64,000 nucleotides of DNA, from contig JADFSP010000008.1 in assembly GCA_022560695.1 (NCBI GenBank), forward strand, positions 29,137 to 93,136. Direction: 5' to 3'. The notes below the pieces were generated by a model. That model made no database searches and was not told where the DNA came from. It saw only the letters and a program-made list of their open reading frames with translations. The translations under genes and the position numbers were made by a program. This stretch comes from Pseudomonadota bacterium. GTDB lineage: Bacteria; Pseudomonadota; Gammaproteobacteria; Steroidobacterales; Woeseiaceae. Positions 19,595-28,824 of the stretch are shown piece by piece; the first letter of the stretch is position 1, and every line of letters begins with the position of its first letter.

Positions 19595-21313
19595 ATGAAG
19601 CTCGTGCGACCCGTTATCACAAGACCGATCCCGGACACGGCAGTTACTGGCGAACTGTCCGATCTGGATCCGCTGCAGGCGCGGGTGTTCGCAGCTCGCG
19701 GCGTCAAAGTTGCGTTGGAACTCGATTATCGTTTGCAGCATCTGGCGCCAATCAGTTCGCTCGATAACATCGACGCTGCCGTCAAATTATTGCTCGCAAG
19801 ACGCGATGAACGCATTATCGTAATCGGCGATTTTGATGTCGACGGAGCGACAAGTACGGCATTGGTGCTGCGCTGCCTGCGCGACTTCGATTTTGCCGAT
19901 GTTGATTACCTGGTGCCGAATCGCTTCGAATTCGGCTATGGTCTGACGCCTGAAATCGTGCGCGTAGCGGCGACCCGTTCGCCATCGTTGCTGATCACCG
20001 TGGACAATGGCGTGTCAAGCATTGCAGGTGTCGAGGAGGCCACTGCGCTCGGCATTCCCGTGCTCATCACCGACCATCACTTGCCCGGCAACGACTTGCC
20101 GGCGGCTGAGGTCATCGTCAATCCGAACCTGACCGGCAGCCGCTTTGCGAGCCGCCATCTCGCCGGCGTTGGTGTCGCGTTCTATCTCATGGCTGCGCTG
20201 GGCAAGGCGCTCGAACAGCAGGGCTGCGCCGCCGCTACCCGTATCCCGGCGCGCTACCTCGATCTCGTCGCCCTCGGTACGGTTGCCGATGTCGTGCCGC
20301 TTGATCATAACAATCGCATCCTCGTGCAACAGGGGCTCGAGCGCATTCGTGCCGGACAGTGTGTCTGTGGCATTCGCGCATTGCTGCATCAGGCAGGCCG
20401 CCAGCCATCGCGTACCGTCAGCTCGGATCTCGGTTTTGCCGTCGGCCCACGTATCAATGCAGCGGGTCGTCTGGAGGACATCTCCGTGGGCATAGAATGT
20501 CTGCTTAGTGATGATGCAGACACCGCGGCGAAGTACGCAGAACAACTCGATCGAATTAATAGTAAGCGACGCGAAATCGAGTCGACGATGCGCGAGCAGG
20601 CCTTCGCGTATGTCGACGGCATGGATGCGCATAATTTGCCGCCATGTGTCAGTGTCTACGACAAGACCTGGCACCAGGGCATCGTTGGGCTGATTGCGGC
20701 GCGGGTGCGTGAACGATGTTATCGCCCGGTCATTGCCTTCGCGCAACAGGGCGATGGGTTATTGAAGGGTTCTGCGCGTTCGATCGCAGGTGTCCATATT
20801 CGCGACTTGCTCGAGGCCGTCAACAGCGTTGATCCCGATCTGATCATCACATTTGGCGGGCACGCAATGGCCGCCGGACTTACAATTGCCGAGGAAAGAT
20901 TCACGGCGTTTGCAGACTGTGCGGCAGCGCAGATCGGGCGCCTGTATCCAGATGCCGATTTCAGTGGCGCGATTGTCACGGACGGAAATCTTCCGAATGC
21001 ACAAATGAACCTGGATTTTGCGCGCTCATTGCGCGATGCAGGCCCGTGGGGCTCGGGATTTCCCGAGCCACTGTGGAGCGGAGATTTCAAGATCGTCGAA
21101 AGCCGCACAGTGGGCGAGAGTCACCTGCGAATGCGCGTGCGACCCGCGACTGGCGGCGACGCAATCGATGCGATCGCCTTCAATCAGGCCGGACCGGTGC
21201 ATCGGGGGGTTGTCCAACTAGCCTACCGGCTCGATGTCAACGAGTTTCGCGGTGTCGAAAGGCCGCAACTTGTCGTCGAGCAAATAGCCTCATTGCAGCG
21301 CGGCGGCGCATGA
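19595..21313 (+). CDS. recJ: Single-stranded-DNA-specific exonuclease RecJ
   Basis: 5'-3' single-strand DNA exonuclease used in RecF-pathway recombination, mismatch repair and base excision repair. The DHH phosphoesterase motifs are clear: GDFDVDGATSTAL (residues ~78-90), VDNGVSS (~136-142), and TDHHLPG with the DHH triad at 160-162. The DHHA1 domain carries ITFGGHAMAAGLTI in the C-terminal third, followed by the OB-fold. ATG 19595 gives a 572-residue protein of normal length; the open frame upstream overlaps the rpfE-like gene and lacks conserved residues. Confidence 0.96.
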   Translation: MKLVRPVITRPIPDTAVTGELSDLDPLQARVFAARGVKVALELDYRLQHLAPISSLDNIDAAVKLLLARRDERIIVIGDFDVDGATSTALVLRCLRDFDFADVDYLVPNRFEFGYGLTPEIVRVAATRSPSLLITVDNGVSSIAGVEEATALGIPVLITDHHLPGNDLPAAEVIVNPNLTGSRFASRHLAGVGVAFYLMAALGKALEQQGCAAATRIPARYLDLVALGTVADVVPLDHNNRILVQQGLERIRAGQCVCGIRALLHQAGRQPSRTVSSDLGFAVGPRINAAGRLEDISVGIECLLSDDADTAAKYAEQLDRINSKRREIESTMREQAFAYVDGMDAHNLPPCVSVYDKTWHQGIVGLIAARVRERCYRPVIAFAQQGDGLLKGSARSIAGVHIRDLLEAVNSVDPDLIITFGGHAMAAGLTIAEERFTAFADCAAAQIGRLYPDADFSGAIVTDGNLPNAQMNLDFARSLRDAGPWGSGFPEPLWSGDFKIVESRTVGESHLRMRVRPATGGDAIDAIAFNQAGPVHRGVVQLAYRLDVNEFRGVERPQLVVEQIASLQRGGA

Positions 21314-21346
21314 TAAGATCGCGCGTTTTCCGCGCCGGAAACCACC

Positions 21347-22442
21347 ATGGAAACGAGTCAGATCAGGAACACGATAGAAGATCTTGCTGAACGCACCAAA
21401 GCGTTGAGGGGGTATCTTTGACTACGACGGCAAGGCAGAGCGGCTGACGGAGGTCCAGCGAGAGCTCGAACAACCCGACATCTGGAACGTCCCCGAGCGA
21501 GCGCAGGCGCTTGGTCAGGAACGTGCACAGCTGGAACAGGTTGTCGTCGCGCTCGATGAGCTTGCAGCCGGTATCGATGATGCTGGCGAATTGCTGTCAC
21601 TTGCCGTCGTCGAGGACGATGCCGAGACCGTTGCCGATGTCGTCAAAGACCTGCAGGGGTTCGAAACTCGCATCGCAGAGCTCGAATTCCGGCGCATGTT
21701 CGCCGGCGAAATGGATTCGAGTAATGCCTATCTCGACATACAGTCCGGTGCTGGTGGAACCGAAGCGCAGGATTGGGCCGAAATGTTGTTGCGCATGTAC
21801 CTGCGCTGGGCCGAGGCGCACGGCTTCAAGACAGAGGTCATTGAGGTGTCGGCCGGTGAAGTGGCCGGCATCAAGAGCGCAACGGTGCACGTGATCGGCG
21901 ACTACAGCTATGGCTGGTTGCGCACTGAAACCGGTGTGCACCGACTCGTTCGCAAGTCGCCCTTTGACTCGGGAAATCGACGGCATACCTCGTTCGCCTC
22001 CATATTCGTCTCGCCGGAAGTGGACGACAAAATTGACATCGACATCAATCCGTCTGACCTGCGCATCGATGTGTACCGGGCCAGTGGCGCCGGTGGCCAG
22101 CACGTCAACCGCACAGAGTCTGCCGTACGCATTACGCACCTGCCGACGAATATTGTCGTGCAATGCCAGAACGACCGCTCTCAGCACAAGAACAAGGCAT
22201 CCGCGATGAATCAGCTCAAGGCGAAGCTGTACGAATTCGAAATGCAAAAGCGACGCGCGGAGGCGTCGGCCGTTGAAGAGAGCAAGGCCGATGTGGGGTG
22301 GGGCAGCCAGATTCGTTCCTATGTACTCGATCAGAGCCGAATCAAGGATTTGCGTACCGGCATAGAAACCGGTAACACTCAGGCCGTGCTCGACGGTGAT
22401 CTCGATTGCTTCATCGAGGCGAGCCTCAAGCAGGGATTGTAA
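21347..22442 (+). CDS. prfB: Peptide chain release factor 2, programmed +1 frameshift
   Basis: Release factor that recognises UGA and UAA. The ATG at 21347 opens a 24-codon frame ending at an in-frame TGA (21419-21421); a +1 shift at CTTTGA resumes translation at GAC (21420) and continues to 22442, giving a 364-residue product, matching the usual RF2 length. The RF2-specific SPF anticodon tripeptide is at residues ~204-206 and the catalytic GGQ at ~249-251. The frameshift autoregulates RF2: low RF2 lets ribosomes pause at UGA and shift. A single open frame from 21591 misses the N-terminus. It is followed by lysS, as is common. Confidence 0.97.
21407..21422 (+). promoter_or_regulatory. prfB programmed frameshift signal
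   Basis: AGGGGGTATCTTTGAC contains an internal Shine-Dalgarno-like AGGGGG, three spacer bases (TAT), the slippery CTT codon and the TGA stop followed by C. From what I know of the family this is the same arrangement as the E. coli prfB site. The two reading frames join only through this site, so the signal is supported by the coding layout. Confidence 0.95.
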
Positions 22443-22455
22443 TCGCGGAAGACAC

Positions 22456-23958
22456 GTGTCAAACGAAAACGAAAAAGACGAAAGCAAACTGATCGCCGAG
22501 CGGCGTAGAAAGCTTGACGCGATGCGCGAGCGCGGCAACGCGTACCCGAACGATTTTCGCCGTAATGCGCTTGCCGATGAGTTGCAACAAACCTATGGAC
22601 CGCGTGACAACGAGGCATTGTTGCATGACAAGGTCGACGTTGCCGTTGCGGGACGAATGATGGCCAAGCGCGTCATGGGAAAGGCCAGTTTCATCGAACT
22701 GCAGGATCGCTCCGGTCGCATCCAGGTGCGGCTGGAACAAGGCCGTTTGCCGGATACGGTGTATCAGGATTTCAAGAAGTGGGACGTCGGCGATATCGTC
22801 GCAGCGACGGGCACGTTGTTCAAAACGAAGACGGGCGAACTCACGGTAATGGCCGATCAGCTGCGGCTGCTTAGCAAATCGTTGCGCCCGTTGCCTGAGA
22901 AATTTCACGGCCTTGCCGATCAGGAAACGCGTTATCGACAGCGCTACCTGGATTTGATCGTGAATGACGGCAGCCGCGACGTATTTCGTAAACGGTCCGC
23001 CATCGTCGCGTACATCCGGGCGTTTCTCGATTCGCAGGACTATCTCGAGGTTGAAACGCCGATGATGCAGACGACGCCCGGCGGAGCGATCGCGAGACCG
23101 TTTACGACACACCATAACGCGCTTGACATGCCCCTTTTCCTGCGCGTTGCCCCGGAATTGAATCTGAAGCGACTGATCGTCGGCGGTTTCGAGCGCGTGT
23201 ACGAGATCAATCGCAATTTTCGCAATGAGGGCGTATCGGCGCAGCACAGTCCCGAATTCACGATGCTCGAGTTGTACCGTGCATACGCGGACTACCAGGA
23301 TCTGATCGAGATGCTCGAGGTGATGCTGCGTGGCATGGCGGATGCAATTCTCGGCACGACCGTGATTCGATATCAGGGAGAGGAATTCGATTTCTCCAAG
23401 CCGTTTCAATGTATGACCATCGAAGAAGTGATCAAACAGGTCAACCCGGACTTTAATGCAAGCCGCATGCGCGATCGCGATTATCTCGTCTCAGTTTGCG
23501 AAAAACTCGGCATAACGGTCAAGGACAATTACGGTGCCGGCAAGTTACAAATCGAGATTTTTGAGAAGAGCGGAGAAAATGAATTGCGGCAGCCGACGTT
23601 TGTGACACAGTATCCGACGGAAGTCTCGCCGTTGTCCCGGCGCAATGATGATGATCCGTTCCTGACCGATCGATTCGAATTTTTTGTCGCAGGCCGCGAA
23701 ATTGCCAATGGATTCTCAGAGCTCAACGATCCAGAGGACCAGGCGGAGCGGTTTCGGGCGCAGGCCATGAATCGTGAAGCTGGCGACGACGAAGCGATGG
23801 CGTACGATCATGATTACATTCGTGCCCTCGAATACGGCATGCCGCCGACGGCCGGAATCGGCGTCGGCATCGACCGGCTGGTCATGTTGTTTACCGATTC
23901 GCCGTCGATTCGCGACGTGTTGTTGTTTCCGCACATGCGACCGGAAGTCTTCGACTGA
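22456..23958 (+). CDS. lysS: Lysyl-tRNA synthetase (class II)
   Basis: Charges tRNA-Lys. The 500-residue class II synthetase has an N-terminal OB-fold anticodon-binding domain (residues ~55-165, [21 protein letters not shown]) and the catalytic core with motif 1 ([32 protein letters not shown]), motif 2 ([28 protein letters not shown]) and motif 3 ([26 protein letters not shown]). GTG 22456, 14 bases after prfB, gives the expected lysine-rich N-terminus. The prfB-lysS pairing is conserved in gammaproteobacteria. Confidence 0.97.
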   Translation: MSNENEKDESKLIAERRRKLDAMRERGNAYPNDFRRNALADELQQTYGPRDNEALLHDKVDVAVAGRMMAKRVMGKASFIELQDRSGRIQVRLEQGRLPDTVYQDFKKWDVGDIVAATGTLFKTKTGELTVMADQLRLLSKSLRPLPEKFHGLADQETRYRQRYLDLIVNDGSRDVFRKRSAIVAYIRAFLDSQDYLEVETPMMQTTPGGAIARPFTTHHNALDMPLFLRVAPELNLKRLIVGGFERVYEINRNFRNEGVSAQHSPEFTMLELYRAYADYQDLIEMLEVMLRGMADAILGTTVIRYQGEEFDFSKPFQCMTIEEVIKQVNPDFNASRMRDRDYLVSVCEKLGITVKDNYGAGKLQIEIFEKSGENELRQPTFVTQYPTEVSPLSRRNDDDPFLTDRFEFFVAGREIANGFSELNDPEDQAERFRAQAMNREAGDDEAMAYDHDYIRALEYGMPPTAGIGVGIDRLVMLFTDSPSIRDVLLFPHMRPEVFD

Positions 23959-24004
23959 GCTGCGCAACTCGCGCGCCCGTATATCATGTGTAGCAGGTCG
24001 ATGC

Positions 24005-24064
24005 GCGGTACAGGTTTGCGAAGCATGAAGCTCGCGAAGCGAGCAGCGAGCAAGCCTGTACCGC
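24005..24064. repeat. Inverted repeat hairpin after lysS
   Basis: The left arm GCGGTACAGGTTTGC (24005-24019) pairs with GCAAGCCTGTACCGC (24050-24064) with one G-T pair. A nested hairpin GCTCGC-GAA-GCGAGC lies in the loop. The element is between the converging lysS and ygfZ genes and may act as a terminator, though no T-run follows. It looks like an extragenic palindromic repeat. Confidence 0.55.
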
Positions 24065-24080
24065 GAATTGGGCTGCGCCG

Positions 24081-24149
24081 TAGGGAGGGCCTTGACGGTC
24101 AGGACGACCTAATGTCGCGGAGCACAGGGATGTGCGAGAGCGACCAGGC
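24081..24149. repeat. Dispersed repeat, copy 1 (inverted relative to 28501-28568)
   Basis: This ~69-base stretch, read on the minus strand, closely matches 28501-28568 in the sdh operon, including the shared core CGCACATCCCTGTGCTCCGC and the following TCCTGACCGT. The two copies are in opposite orientation, 4.4 kb apart, and differ at a few positions. Each can also form small internal hairpins. It does not encode a believable protein. Confidence 0.65.
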
Positions 24150-24156
24150 ACGAAGG

Positions 24157-24182
24157 ATTCGCGGCTAAAGCCGCTCCTACAT
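24157..24182. repeat. GCGGCTAAAGCCGC palindrome overlapping the ygfZ stop
   Basis: ATTCGCGGCTAAAGCCGCTC followed by CTACA is a small palindromic element of a type widespread in gammaproteobacterial intergenic DNA (stem GCGGCT / AGCCGC). On the minus strand it reads TAGGAGCGGC, and its first three bases form the TAG stop codon of ygfZ at 24177-24179. Confidence 0.55.
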
Positions 24183-24860
24183 GTAAGGCAAAGGAATGTG
24201 TTCGATTGACACGCCGTTGACCGACAGCGCTTCGTCGGCCCTGTCGGTCGGTATGACGGCAAGCAGATCAGTGCCGATCGCATTGAGTACCTCGCCGATA
24301 TCGCGTTTGCCATCGGCTACCTTGTCACCGGCTGCTACCGGTTCGGCGCTTTGGAAGCGCAGCGTGCGCCGTTTTGTCGCGCCGCGGTAATGCGTTCGTG
24401 CAACGATCTCCTGCCCGGTGTAACAGCCTTTTTCGAAATCGATCGCGCCAAGCAGGTCGAGATTCAGCATGTGCGGTGTAAACTTCTCGGTCTGCGCCAG
24501 CCGGATTTCGGGAATGCCTGCGCGCAAATGTTTGAGCAGCTGCTCTTCCACGGAGCCGCTGAGTCCAAGCTGAACGGTGTTCACAGCCTGTGTCCCGAAT
24601 TCGACCCGGGCGCGAAAACGAAACGTCAGCAGGCGCCGGGTGACTTCGTCGGCGAGATCGTCCGGCACCAGCAGTCCGTAGCCGTCGTCGATCCGGGTGA
24701 CGCGCATCAGGCAGATGACGCGCCCCTTCGGGTTGCACCACGCCGCCAACAGCGGTTCTTTCTCGGGCACAAGGTCAATATCATTGCTCAGCTGGCCCTG
24801 CAGGAAGCTATGCGCATCTGTGCCCCGGGCGGTGATCAATGAGTAGGGTGAATCAGGCAT
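24177..24860 (-). CDS. ygfZ: Folate-binding Fe-S cluster protein YgfZ, short form
   Basis: Tetrahydrofolate-dependent protein of the GcvT-like family that helps maintain certain Fe-S enzymes. The diagnostic motif KGCYTGQE is at residues ~144-151, followed by ARTHYRGATKRR, and the N-terminal FLQGQLSND motif is present. The protein is 227 residues, against about 326 in E. coli; the missing part is mainly between the N-terminal motif and KGCYTGQE, a short form known in several proteobacteria. ATG 24860 or GTG 24875 may start it. Its stop lies in a palindromic repeat. It is divergent from the succinate dehydrogenase operon, whose Fe-S subunit SdhB is a plausible beneficiary. Confidence 0.9.
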   Translation of the reverse strand: MPDSPYSLITARGTDAHSFLQGQLSNDIDLVPEKEPLLAAWCNPKGRVICLMRVTRIDDGYGLLVPDDLADEVTRRLLTFRFRARVEFGTQAVNTVQLGLSGSVEEQLLKHLRAGIPEIRLAQTEKFTPHMLNLDLLGAIDFEKGCYTGQEIVARTHYRGATKRRTLRFQSAEPVAAGDKVADGKRDIGEVLNAIGTDLLAVIPTDRADEALSVNGVSIEHIPLPYM

Positions 24861-24937
24861 TTTCTGTCGTTTCACGATTCCGTCACAAATTATCCTGTGA
24901 CCATGCAGCTGTTTACACGGTCTGGCATACTGCCGTT

Positions 24938-25123
24938 ATGCCCGTTAAGCACCCGGACAATCAGGTCGAGACGGCCGCAACCAGGCCCGAGCCGACCGAC
25001 AGCGATGATACCGCGGTACGACCGGATGGCGAGCATTCCCCGAAGGAAATAGGCGGGCGAGGCGGCCCTGACCCGACGCGTTACGGGGATTGGGAAAAGG
25101 CTGGCCGTTGCATTGATTTCTGA
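24938..25123 (+). CDS. SDHAF4-like succinate dehydrogenase assembly factor (DUF1674)
   Basis: A 61-residue protein whose C-terminal third reads KEIGGRGGPDPTRYGDWEKA followed by GRCIDF, the signature of the DUF1674/SDHAF4 family. In mitochondria SDHAF4 binds flavinylated SdhA and helps its union with SdhB (family knowledge). The N-terminal part is acidic, Pro/Thr-rich and probably disordered. ATG 24938 is chosen; the longer open frame back to 24839 crosses into the ygfZ start region. It ends 21 bases before sdhC, so it leads the sdh operon. It is easily missed because of its size. Confidence 0.88.
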   Translation: MPVKHPDNQVETAATRPEPTDSDDTAVRPDGEHSPKEIGGRGGPDPTRYGDWEKAGRCIDF

Positions 25124-25144
25124 ATAATCAAATGAAGTGAAAGC

Positions 25145-25522
25145 ATGAGTGATTCTGGCAGGCCACTGTCACCACATCTTTCGATTTACCGTTGGCCCGT
25201 GTCGATGGCGACGTCGATTCTGCATCGGGCCACGGGTGTTGCGATGTCGGTCGGCCTCGTCATATTCGCGGTCTGGTTGATGCAAACGGCGGCCGGTCCG
25301 GAACAGTACGCCAGGTTCAGCGGGCTGATGTCGTCGCTGTTCGGCAAACTGACGCTGATCGGCTGGAGCTACGCGTTCTTCTTTCACCTCAGCAATGGCG
25401 TTCGCCACCTGGTTTGGGATGCTGGTTATGGCTTTGAAAGGCAGCAGGTCGACGCTTCAGCGTGGTTCGTACTGGTTCTATCCATCTTGCTCACCGCCGC
25501 TTTCTGGGTGGTGCTGCCATGA
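25145..25522 (+). CDS. sdhC: Succinate dehydrogenase cytochrome b556 subunit
   Basis: Membrane anchor of respiratory complex II that binds heme b and ubiquinone. The 125-residue protein begins with the conserved RPLSPHLSIYRWPVSMATSI and HRATGV motif (quinone-site Ser and Arg), has three membrane helices (about residues 30-52, 65-87, 103-123) and the heme-ligand His in FFHLSNGVRHLVWDAG. Its stop overlaps the sdhD start by four bases (ATGA). Confidence 0.95.
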   Translation: MSDSGRPLSPHLSIYRWPVSMATSILHRATGVAMSVGLVIFAVWLMQTAAGPEQYARFSGLMSSLFGKLTLIGWSYAFFFHLSNGVRHLVWDAGYGFERQQVDASAWFVLVLSILLTAAFWVVLP

Positions 25523-25899
25523 GTTTGCGCACGCCGCTCGGTCGCGCTCTTGGCCTCGGCACGGCCAGGGCAGGTACCGAACACTGGTGGGCGCAGCGCG
25601 TCTCGGCCGTAGCATTGCTGCTGCTCGGAACATGGTTCGTGATTGCGCTCGTGATGCTCGATGGCCTGGATTATGCGGCTGCCGTTGCATTCATTGGCGC
25701 ACCCTGGAACAGTGTTCTGCTCATATTATTAAGTGTGATGCTCGCTTATCACTCCTACCTCGGCGTGCAAGTCGTCGTTGAGGACTATGTGCATGCGCCG
25801 GGCATCAAGGTCGTATCCCTGATGCTCTCCCGATTCGCGCACATTTTTGTCGCAGTTACTGCCGTGTATGCCGTTTTCAAGATCGGTGTCGGCGCATGA
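25519..25899 (+). CDS. sdhD: Succinate dehydrogenase hydrophobic membrane anchor subunit
   Basis: Second membrane anchor of complex II. The 126-residue protein has the typical [20 protein letters not shown] helix, two more membrane helices, and [17 protein letters not shown] where the heme-ligand His and the quinone-site Asp-Tyr occur. ATG 25519 overlaps the end of sdhC and the TGA overlaps the sdhA ATG, so sdhC-D-A are translationally coupled. Confidence 0.94.
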   Translation: MSLRTPLGRALGLGTARAGTEHWWAQRVSAVALLLLGTWFVIALVMLDGLDYAAAVAFIGAPWNSVLLILLSVMLAYHSYLGVQVVVEDYVHAPGIKVVSLMLSRFAHIFVAVTAVYAVFKIGVGA

Positions 25900-27680
25900 G
25901 CGACTACGAATTCATCGATCATAGCTACGACGTCGTCGTCATCGGAGCCGGTGGCGCCGGTCTTCGCGCAACCTTCGGACTTGCCGAGGCGGGGTTCAAG
26001 ATCGCCTGTGTCACGAAGGTATTTCCGACTCGAAGCCACACGGTCGCGGCGCAGGGCGGCATTAGCGCGGCGCTCGGCAATATGGGGCAGGACGACTGGC
26101 GCTGGCACATGTACGACACGATCAAAGGATCCGACTGGCTCGGCGACCAGGATGCGATCGAGTATATGTGCAAGGAAGCTGCCGGCGCGGTCATCGAACT
26201 GGAGCACTACGGCGTGCCTTTTTCGCGTACCGAAGACGGCCGTATCTATCAGCGCCCATTCGGCGGTATGACGACACGCTATGGCGAGGGCACGGCGCAG
26301 CGTACCTGTGCGGCAGCCGATCGTACCGGCCACGCGATGTTGCATGCGCTGTATCAGCAGTCGCTGAAACATGATGCCGAGTTTTACATCGAATACTTCG
26401 CGGTCGACCTGATCATGGAGGACGGTGCCTGTCGCGGCGTCGTTGCCATCGACCTTGCGACAGGCCGGGTGCACCGGTTTCGCTCACACAAGGTTGTCCT
26501 GGCTACAGGCGGCTACGGCCGCGCATACTTCTCTTGCACGTCGGCACATACCTGTACCGGGGATGGCAGCGCGATGGTGATGCGCGCCGGGCTGCCTGTG
26601 CAGGACATGGAGTTCGTGCAGTTTCACCCAACCGGAATTTACGGCGCCGGCATGCTGATCACCGAGGGCGTTCGCGGCGAGGGCGGTTACCTGACGAATT
26701 CGGATGGCGAGCGCTTCATGGAGCGCTATGCGCCGAATGCCAAGGACCTGGCCTCGCGTGATGTTGTGAGCCGTGCGATGACGATCGAGATTCGTGAAGG
26801 CCGCGGCGTCGGCGAACACGCGGATCATATTCATTTGCACCTGGAGCATCTCGGGCCCGCGATTGTCGACGAGCGCCTGCCGGGCATCGCCGAATCGGCA
26901 AGAATATTCGCTGGCGTCGACGTCACCAAGTCGCCGATCCCGGTGCTGCCGACCGTGCACTACAACATGGGCGGTGTTCCGGCGAACTACAAAGGTGAAG
27001 TCGTCACCTTGCGTGACGGTGATCCCGAGGCTGTTGTGCCGGGACTCATGGCGGTCGGCGAGGCAGCGTGCGTGTCCGTGCACGGGGCCAATCGCCTCGG
27101 ATCCAACTCGCTGCTGGACCTGGTCGTGTTTGGCCGCGCCGCCGCTCATCAATGCGCCAGGACGATGCAGCCTGGCAGCCGGCATCGACCACTGTCGCCC
27201 GACGCAGGGCAAAACAGCGTCGAGCGCATCGACAGGATACGCAATGCGAGCGGCGACACGCCAACTGCGGACCTTCGCGTGGAAATGCAAAAGATCATGC
27301 AGAATCATGCGGCCGTATTTCGCACCGGCGAATCGCTGACCGAAGGTGTCGCGCTTCTCCAGCAGACTTTCGCGACTTTCGCTGATGTGAGCGTTGCCGA
27401 CCGGTCGATGGTGTGGAACACTGACCTCGTCGAGACGCTGGAGCTGGAAAATTTGTTGTTCAATGCAGTGGCAACGATTGAGTCGGCGACCAATCGCCTT
27501 GAAAGCAGGGGCGCGCATGCGCGCGAGGATTATCCTGACCGCGACGACGACAGCTGGATGAAACACACTTTGGCCTGGGTGGATGACGCAGGCCGGGTAT
27601 CGTTCGATTATCGGCCGGTACACCAGGACACTTTGACGCGTGACGTCGAATCCGTGCCGCCGAAAGCTCGCGTTTATTAG
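25896..27680 (+). CDS. sdhA: Succinate dehydrogenase flavoprotein subunit
   Basis: FAD-containing subunit that oxidises succinate to fumarate in the TCA cycle and respiratory chain. The FAD-binding [21 protein letters not shown] is at residues ~13-33; the covalent-FAD His is in [10 protein letters not shown] (~47-56). Catalytic motifs [27 protein letters not shown] and [19 protein letters not shown] are complete. The 594-residue length is normal. It is preceded by sdhC and sdhD and followed by sdhB, and the operon contains assembly factors for its flavinylation (sdhE) and docking (SDHAF4-like). Confidence 0.98.
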   Translation: MSDYEFIDHSYDVVVIGAGGAGLRATFGLAEAGFKIACVTKVFPTRSHTVAAQGGISAALGNMGQDDWRWHMYDTIKGSDWLGDQDAIEYMCKEAAGAVIELEHYGVPFSRTEDGRIYQRPFGGMTTRYGEGTAQRTCAAADRTGHAMLHALYQQSLKHDAEFYIEYFAVDLIMEDGACRGVVAIDLATGRVHRFRSHKVVLATGGYGRAYFSCTSAHTCTGDGSAMVMRAGLPVQDMEFVQFHPTGIYGAGMLITEGVRGEGGYLTNSDGERFMERYAPNAKDLASRDVVSRAMTIEIREGRGVGEHADHIHLHLEHLGPAIVDERLPGIAESARIFAGVDVTKSPIPVLPTVHYNMGGVPANYKGEVVTLRDGDPEAVVPGLMAVGEAACVSVHGANRLGSNSLLDLVVFGRAAAHQCARTMQPGSRHRPLSPDAGQNSVERIDRIRNASGDTPTADLRVEMQKIMQNHAAVFRTGESLTEGVALLQQTFATFADVSVADRSMVWNTDLVETLELENLLFNAVATIESATNRLESRGAHAREDYPDRDDDSWMKHTLAWVDDAGRVSFDYRPVHQDTLTRDVESVPPKARVY

Positions 27681-27701
27681 TCTGCTTACAGGAGCCCGAC
27701 C

Positions 27702-28481
27702 GTGGCTGATTTCAGATTGCCGCCAAATTCCCGGATCCGGAAAGGTGAAAATTTTCGGCTGACTGGCAGTGCCGGCAACGTGCGTCGATTTGCAGTGTAC
27801 CGGTACGATCCGGACAGCGGCGAAAACCCGCGCCTGGACACCTACGAAGTGGACATGGATCACTGCGGCCCGATGGTGCTCGACGCGCTCATTAAGATAA
27901 AGAACGAAATTGATGCGACCCTGACTTTCCGGCGGTCCTGCCGCGAAGGCATCTGCGGTAGTTGTGCCATGAACATCGATGGAAGTAACACACTCGCGTG
28001 CACCCTGGCCGTCGAGGATGTTCGCGGCGACGTGAAAGTATATCCATTGCCGCATATGCCCGTCGTCAAAGATCTCGTTCCGGATTTGACCAATTTTTAT
28101 GCTCAGTACGCGTCGATCAAACCCTGGCTGCAGACGCGCACGCCACCGCCGCCAGATCGTGAGCGCTTGCAGACCAAGGAGGACCAGGAACTCATCGACG
28201 AGCCGGCCGCGTGCATCCTCTGTGCCTGCTGTTCGGCGGGTTGTCCGAGTTACTGGTGGAACAGCGACCGTTTTCTCGGTCCCGCGGCGCTGCTGGCAGC
28301 CTACCGCTGGCTCGTCGACAGCCGCGATGAGGCGACCGGCGAGCGGCTGGATGAGCTTGAAGACCCATTTCGCCTGTATCGATGTCACACGATCATGAAC
28401 TGCACTGACGCTTGTCCAAAGGGCCTCAATCCGGCGAAGGCGATCGCCGCGACCAAGAAAATGCTGGCCGAGCGCCGCTAG
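27702..28481 (+). CDS. sdhB: Succinate dehydrogenase iron-sulfur subunit
   Basis: Carries electrons from SdhA to ubiquinone through three Fe-S clusters. The [2Fe-2S] ligands are in [22 protein letters not shown], the [4Fe-4S] ligands in [16 protein letters not shown] and the [3Fe-4S] ligands in [17 protein letters not shown]. The 259-residue length and [20 protein letters not shown] segment are typical. GTG 27702 follows the AGGAG ribosome site. A dispersed repeat separates it from sdhE. Confidence 0.98.
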   Translation: MADFRLPPNSRIRKGENFRLTGSAGNVRRFAVYRYDPDSGENPRLDTYEVDMDHCGPMVLDALIKIKNEIDATLTFRRSCREGICGSCAMNIDGSNTLACTLAVEDVRGDVKVYPLPHMPVVKDLVPDLTNFYAQYASIKPWLQTRTPPPPDRERLQTKEDQELIDEPAACILCACCSAGCPSYWWNSDRFLGPAALLAAYRWLVDSRDEATGERLDELEDPFRLYRCHTIMNCTDACPKGLNPAKAIAATKKMLAERR

Positions 28482-28500
28482 GGGCGTGCGAATGCATCCG

Positions 28501-28568
28501 GCTGGTCGCTCCCGCACATCCCTGTGCTCCGCGACAAAAGGTCATCCTGACCGTAAAGGCCCTGTTAC
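28501..28568. repeat. Dispersed repeat, copy 2, between sdhB and sdhE
   Basis: GCTGGTCGCTCCCGCACATC is followed by CCTGTGCTCCGCGAC and TCCTGACCGTAAAGGCCCTG; the element matches the inverted copy at 24081-24149. It occupies most of the 103-base gap between sdhB and sdhE, whose genes are otherwise tightly packed, and could affect the relative expression of the downstream sdhE-ygfX pair. Confidence 0.65.
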
Positions 28569-28584
28569 TGCGGGATATCGGAAT

Positions 28585-28824
28585 ATGCAGAAATCCAGAC
28601 TCCGATGGCAGTGCCGCCGCGGCATGCGCGAACTCGATGAGCTGTTGACAAGTTATCTTGCGCGGCACTACGACGAGGCGGGCGACGGCGAAAAAGAGGC
28701 TTTCAGGCAGCTTTTGGAGCTTTCCGATCCCGAGCTGGCCGGGTATTTGTTAGGCACACAGATACCTGGCTCCGAGCGCATCACCAATGTCGTCGAACGC
28801 ATACTTTGCCGAACTTCATCCTGA
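28585..28824 (+). CDS. sdhE: FAD assembly factor SdhE
   Basis: Small factor that promotes covalent attachment of FAD to SdhA (homologue of mitochondrial SDHAF2). The 79-residue protein has the essential RRGMRELDELL motif at residues ~11-21 and the typical five-helix composition with FRQLLELSDPELAGYL. ATG 28585 is the start that gives this length. It sits downstream of sdhCDAB, whose product it matures, and its end overlaps the YgfX-like gene by 38 bases. Confidence 0.93.
   Translation: MQKSRLRWQCRRGMRELDELLTSYLARHYDEAGDGEKEAFRQLLELSDPELAGYLLGTQIPGSERITNVVERILCRTSS

Noticed and set aside
21419..21421. In-frame TGA in prfB as a sign of a pseudogene
   Set aside because: It is the programmed frameshift stop; the downstream frame joins through the conserved slippery site.
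23984..24313. Open frames over the dispersed repeat containing an RSRTSLCSAT peptide
   Set aside because: The peptide arises from translating the repeat in both copies; such sequences are common false genes.
26484..28517. A 677-residue open frame on the minus strand opposite sdhA and sdhB
   Set aside because: It lies entirely opposite two certain genes, has no recognisable domain, and its composition (rich in Arg, His, Val) is what an antisense reading of GC-rich codons gives.
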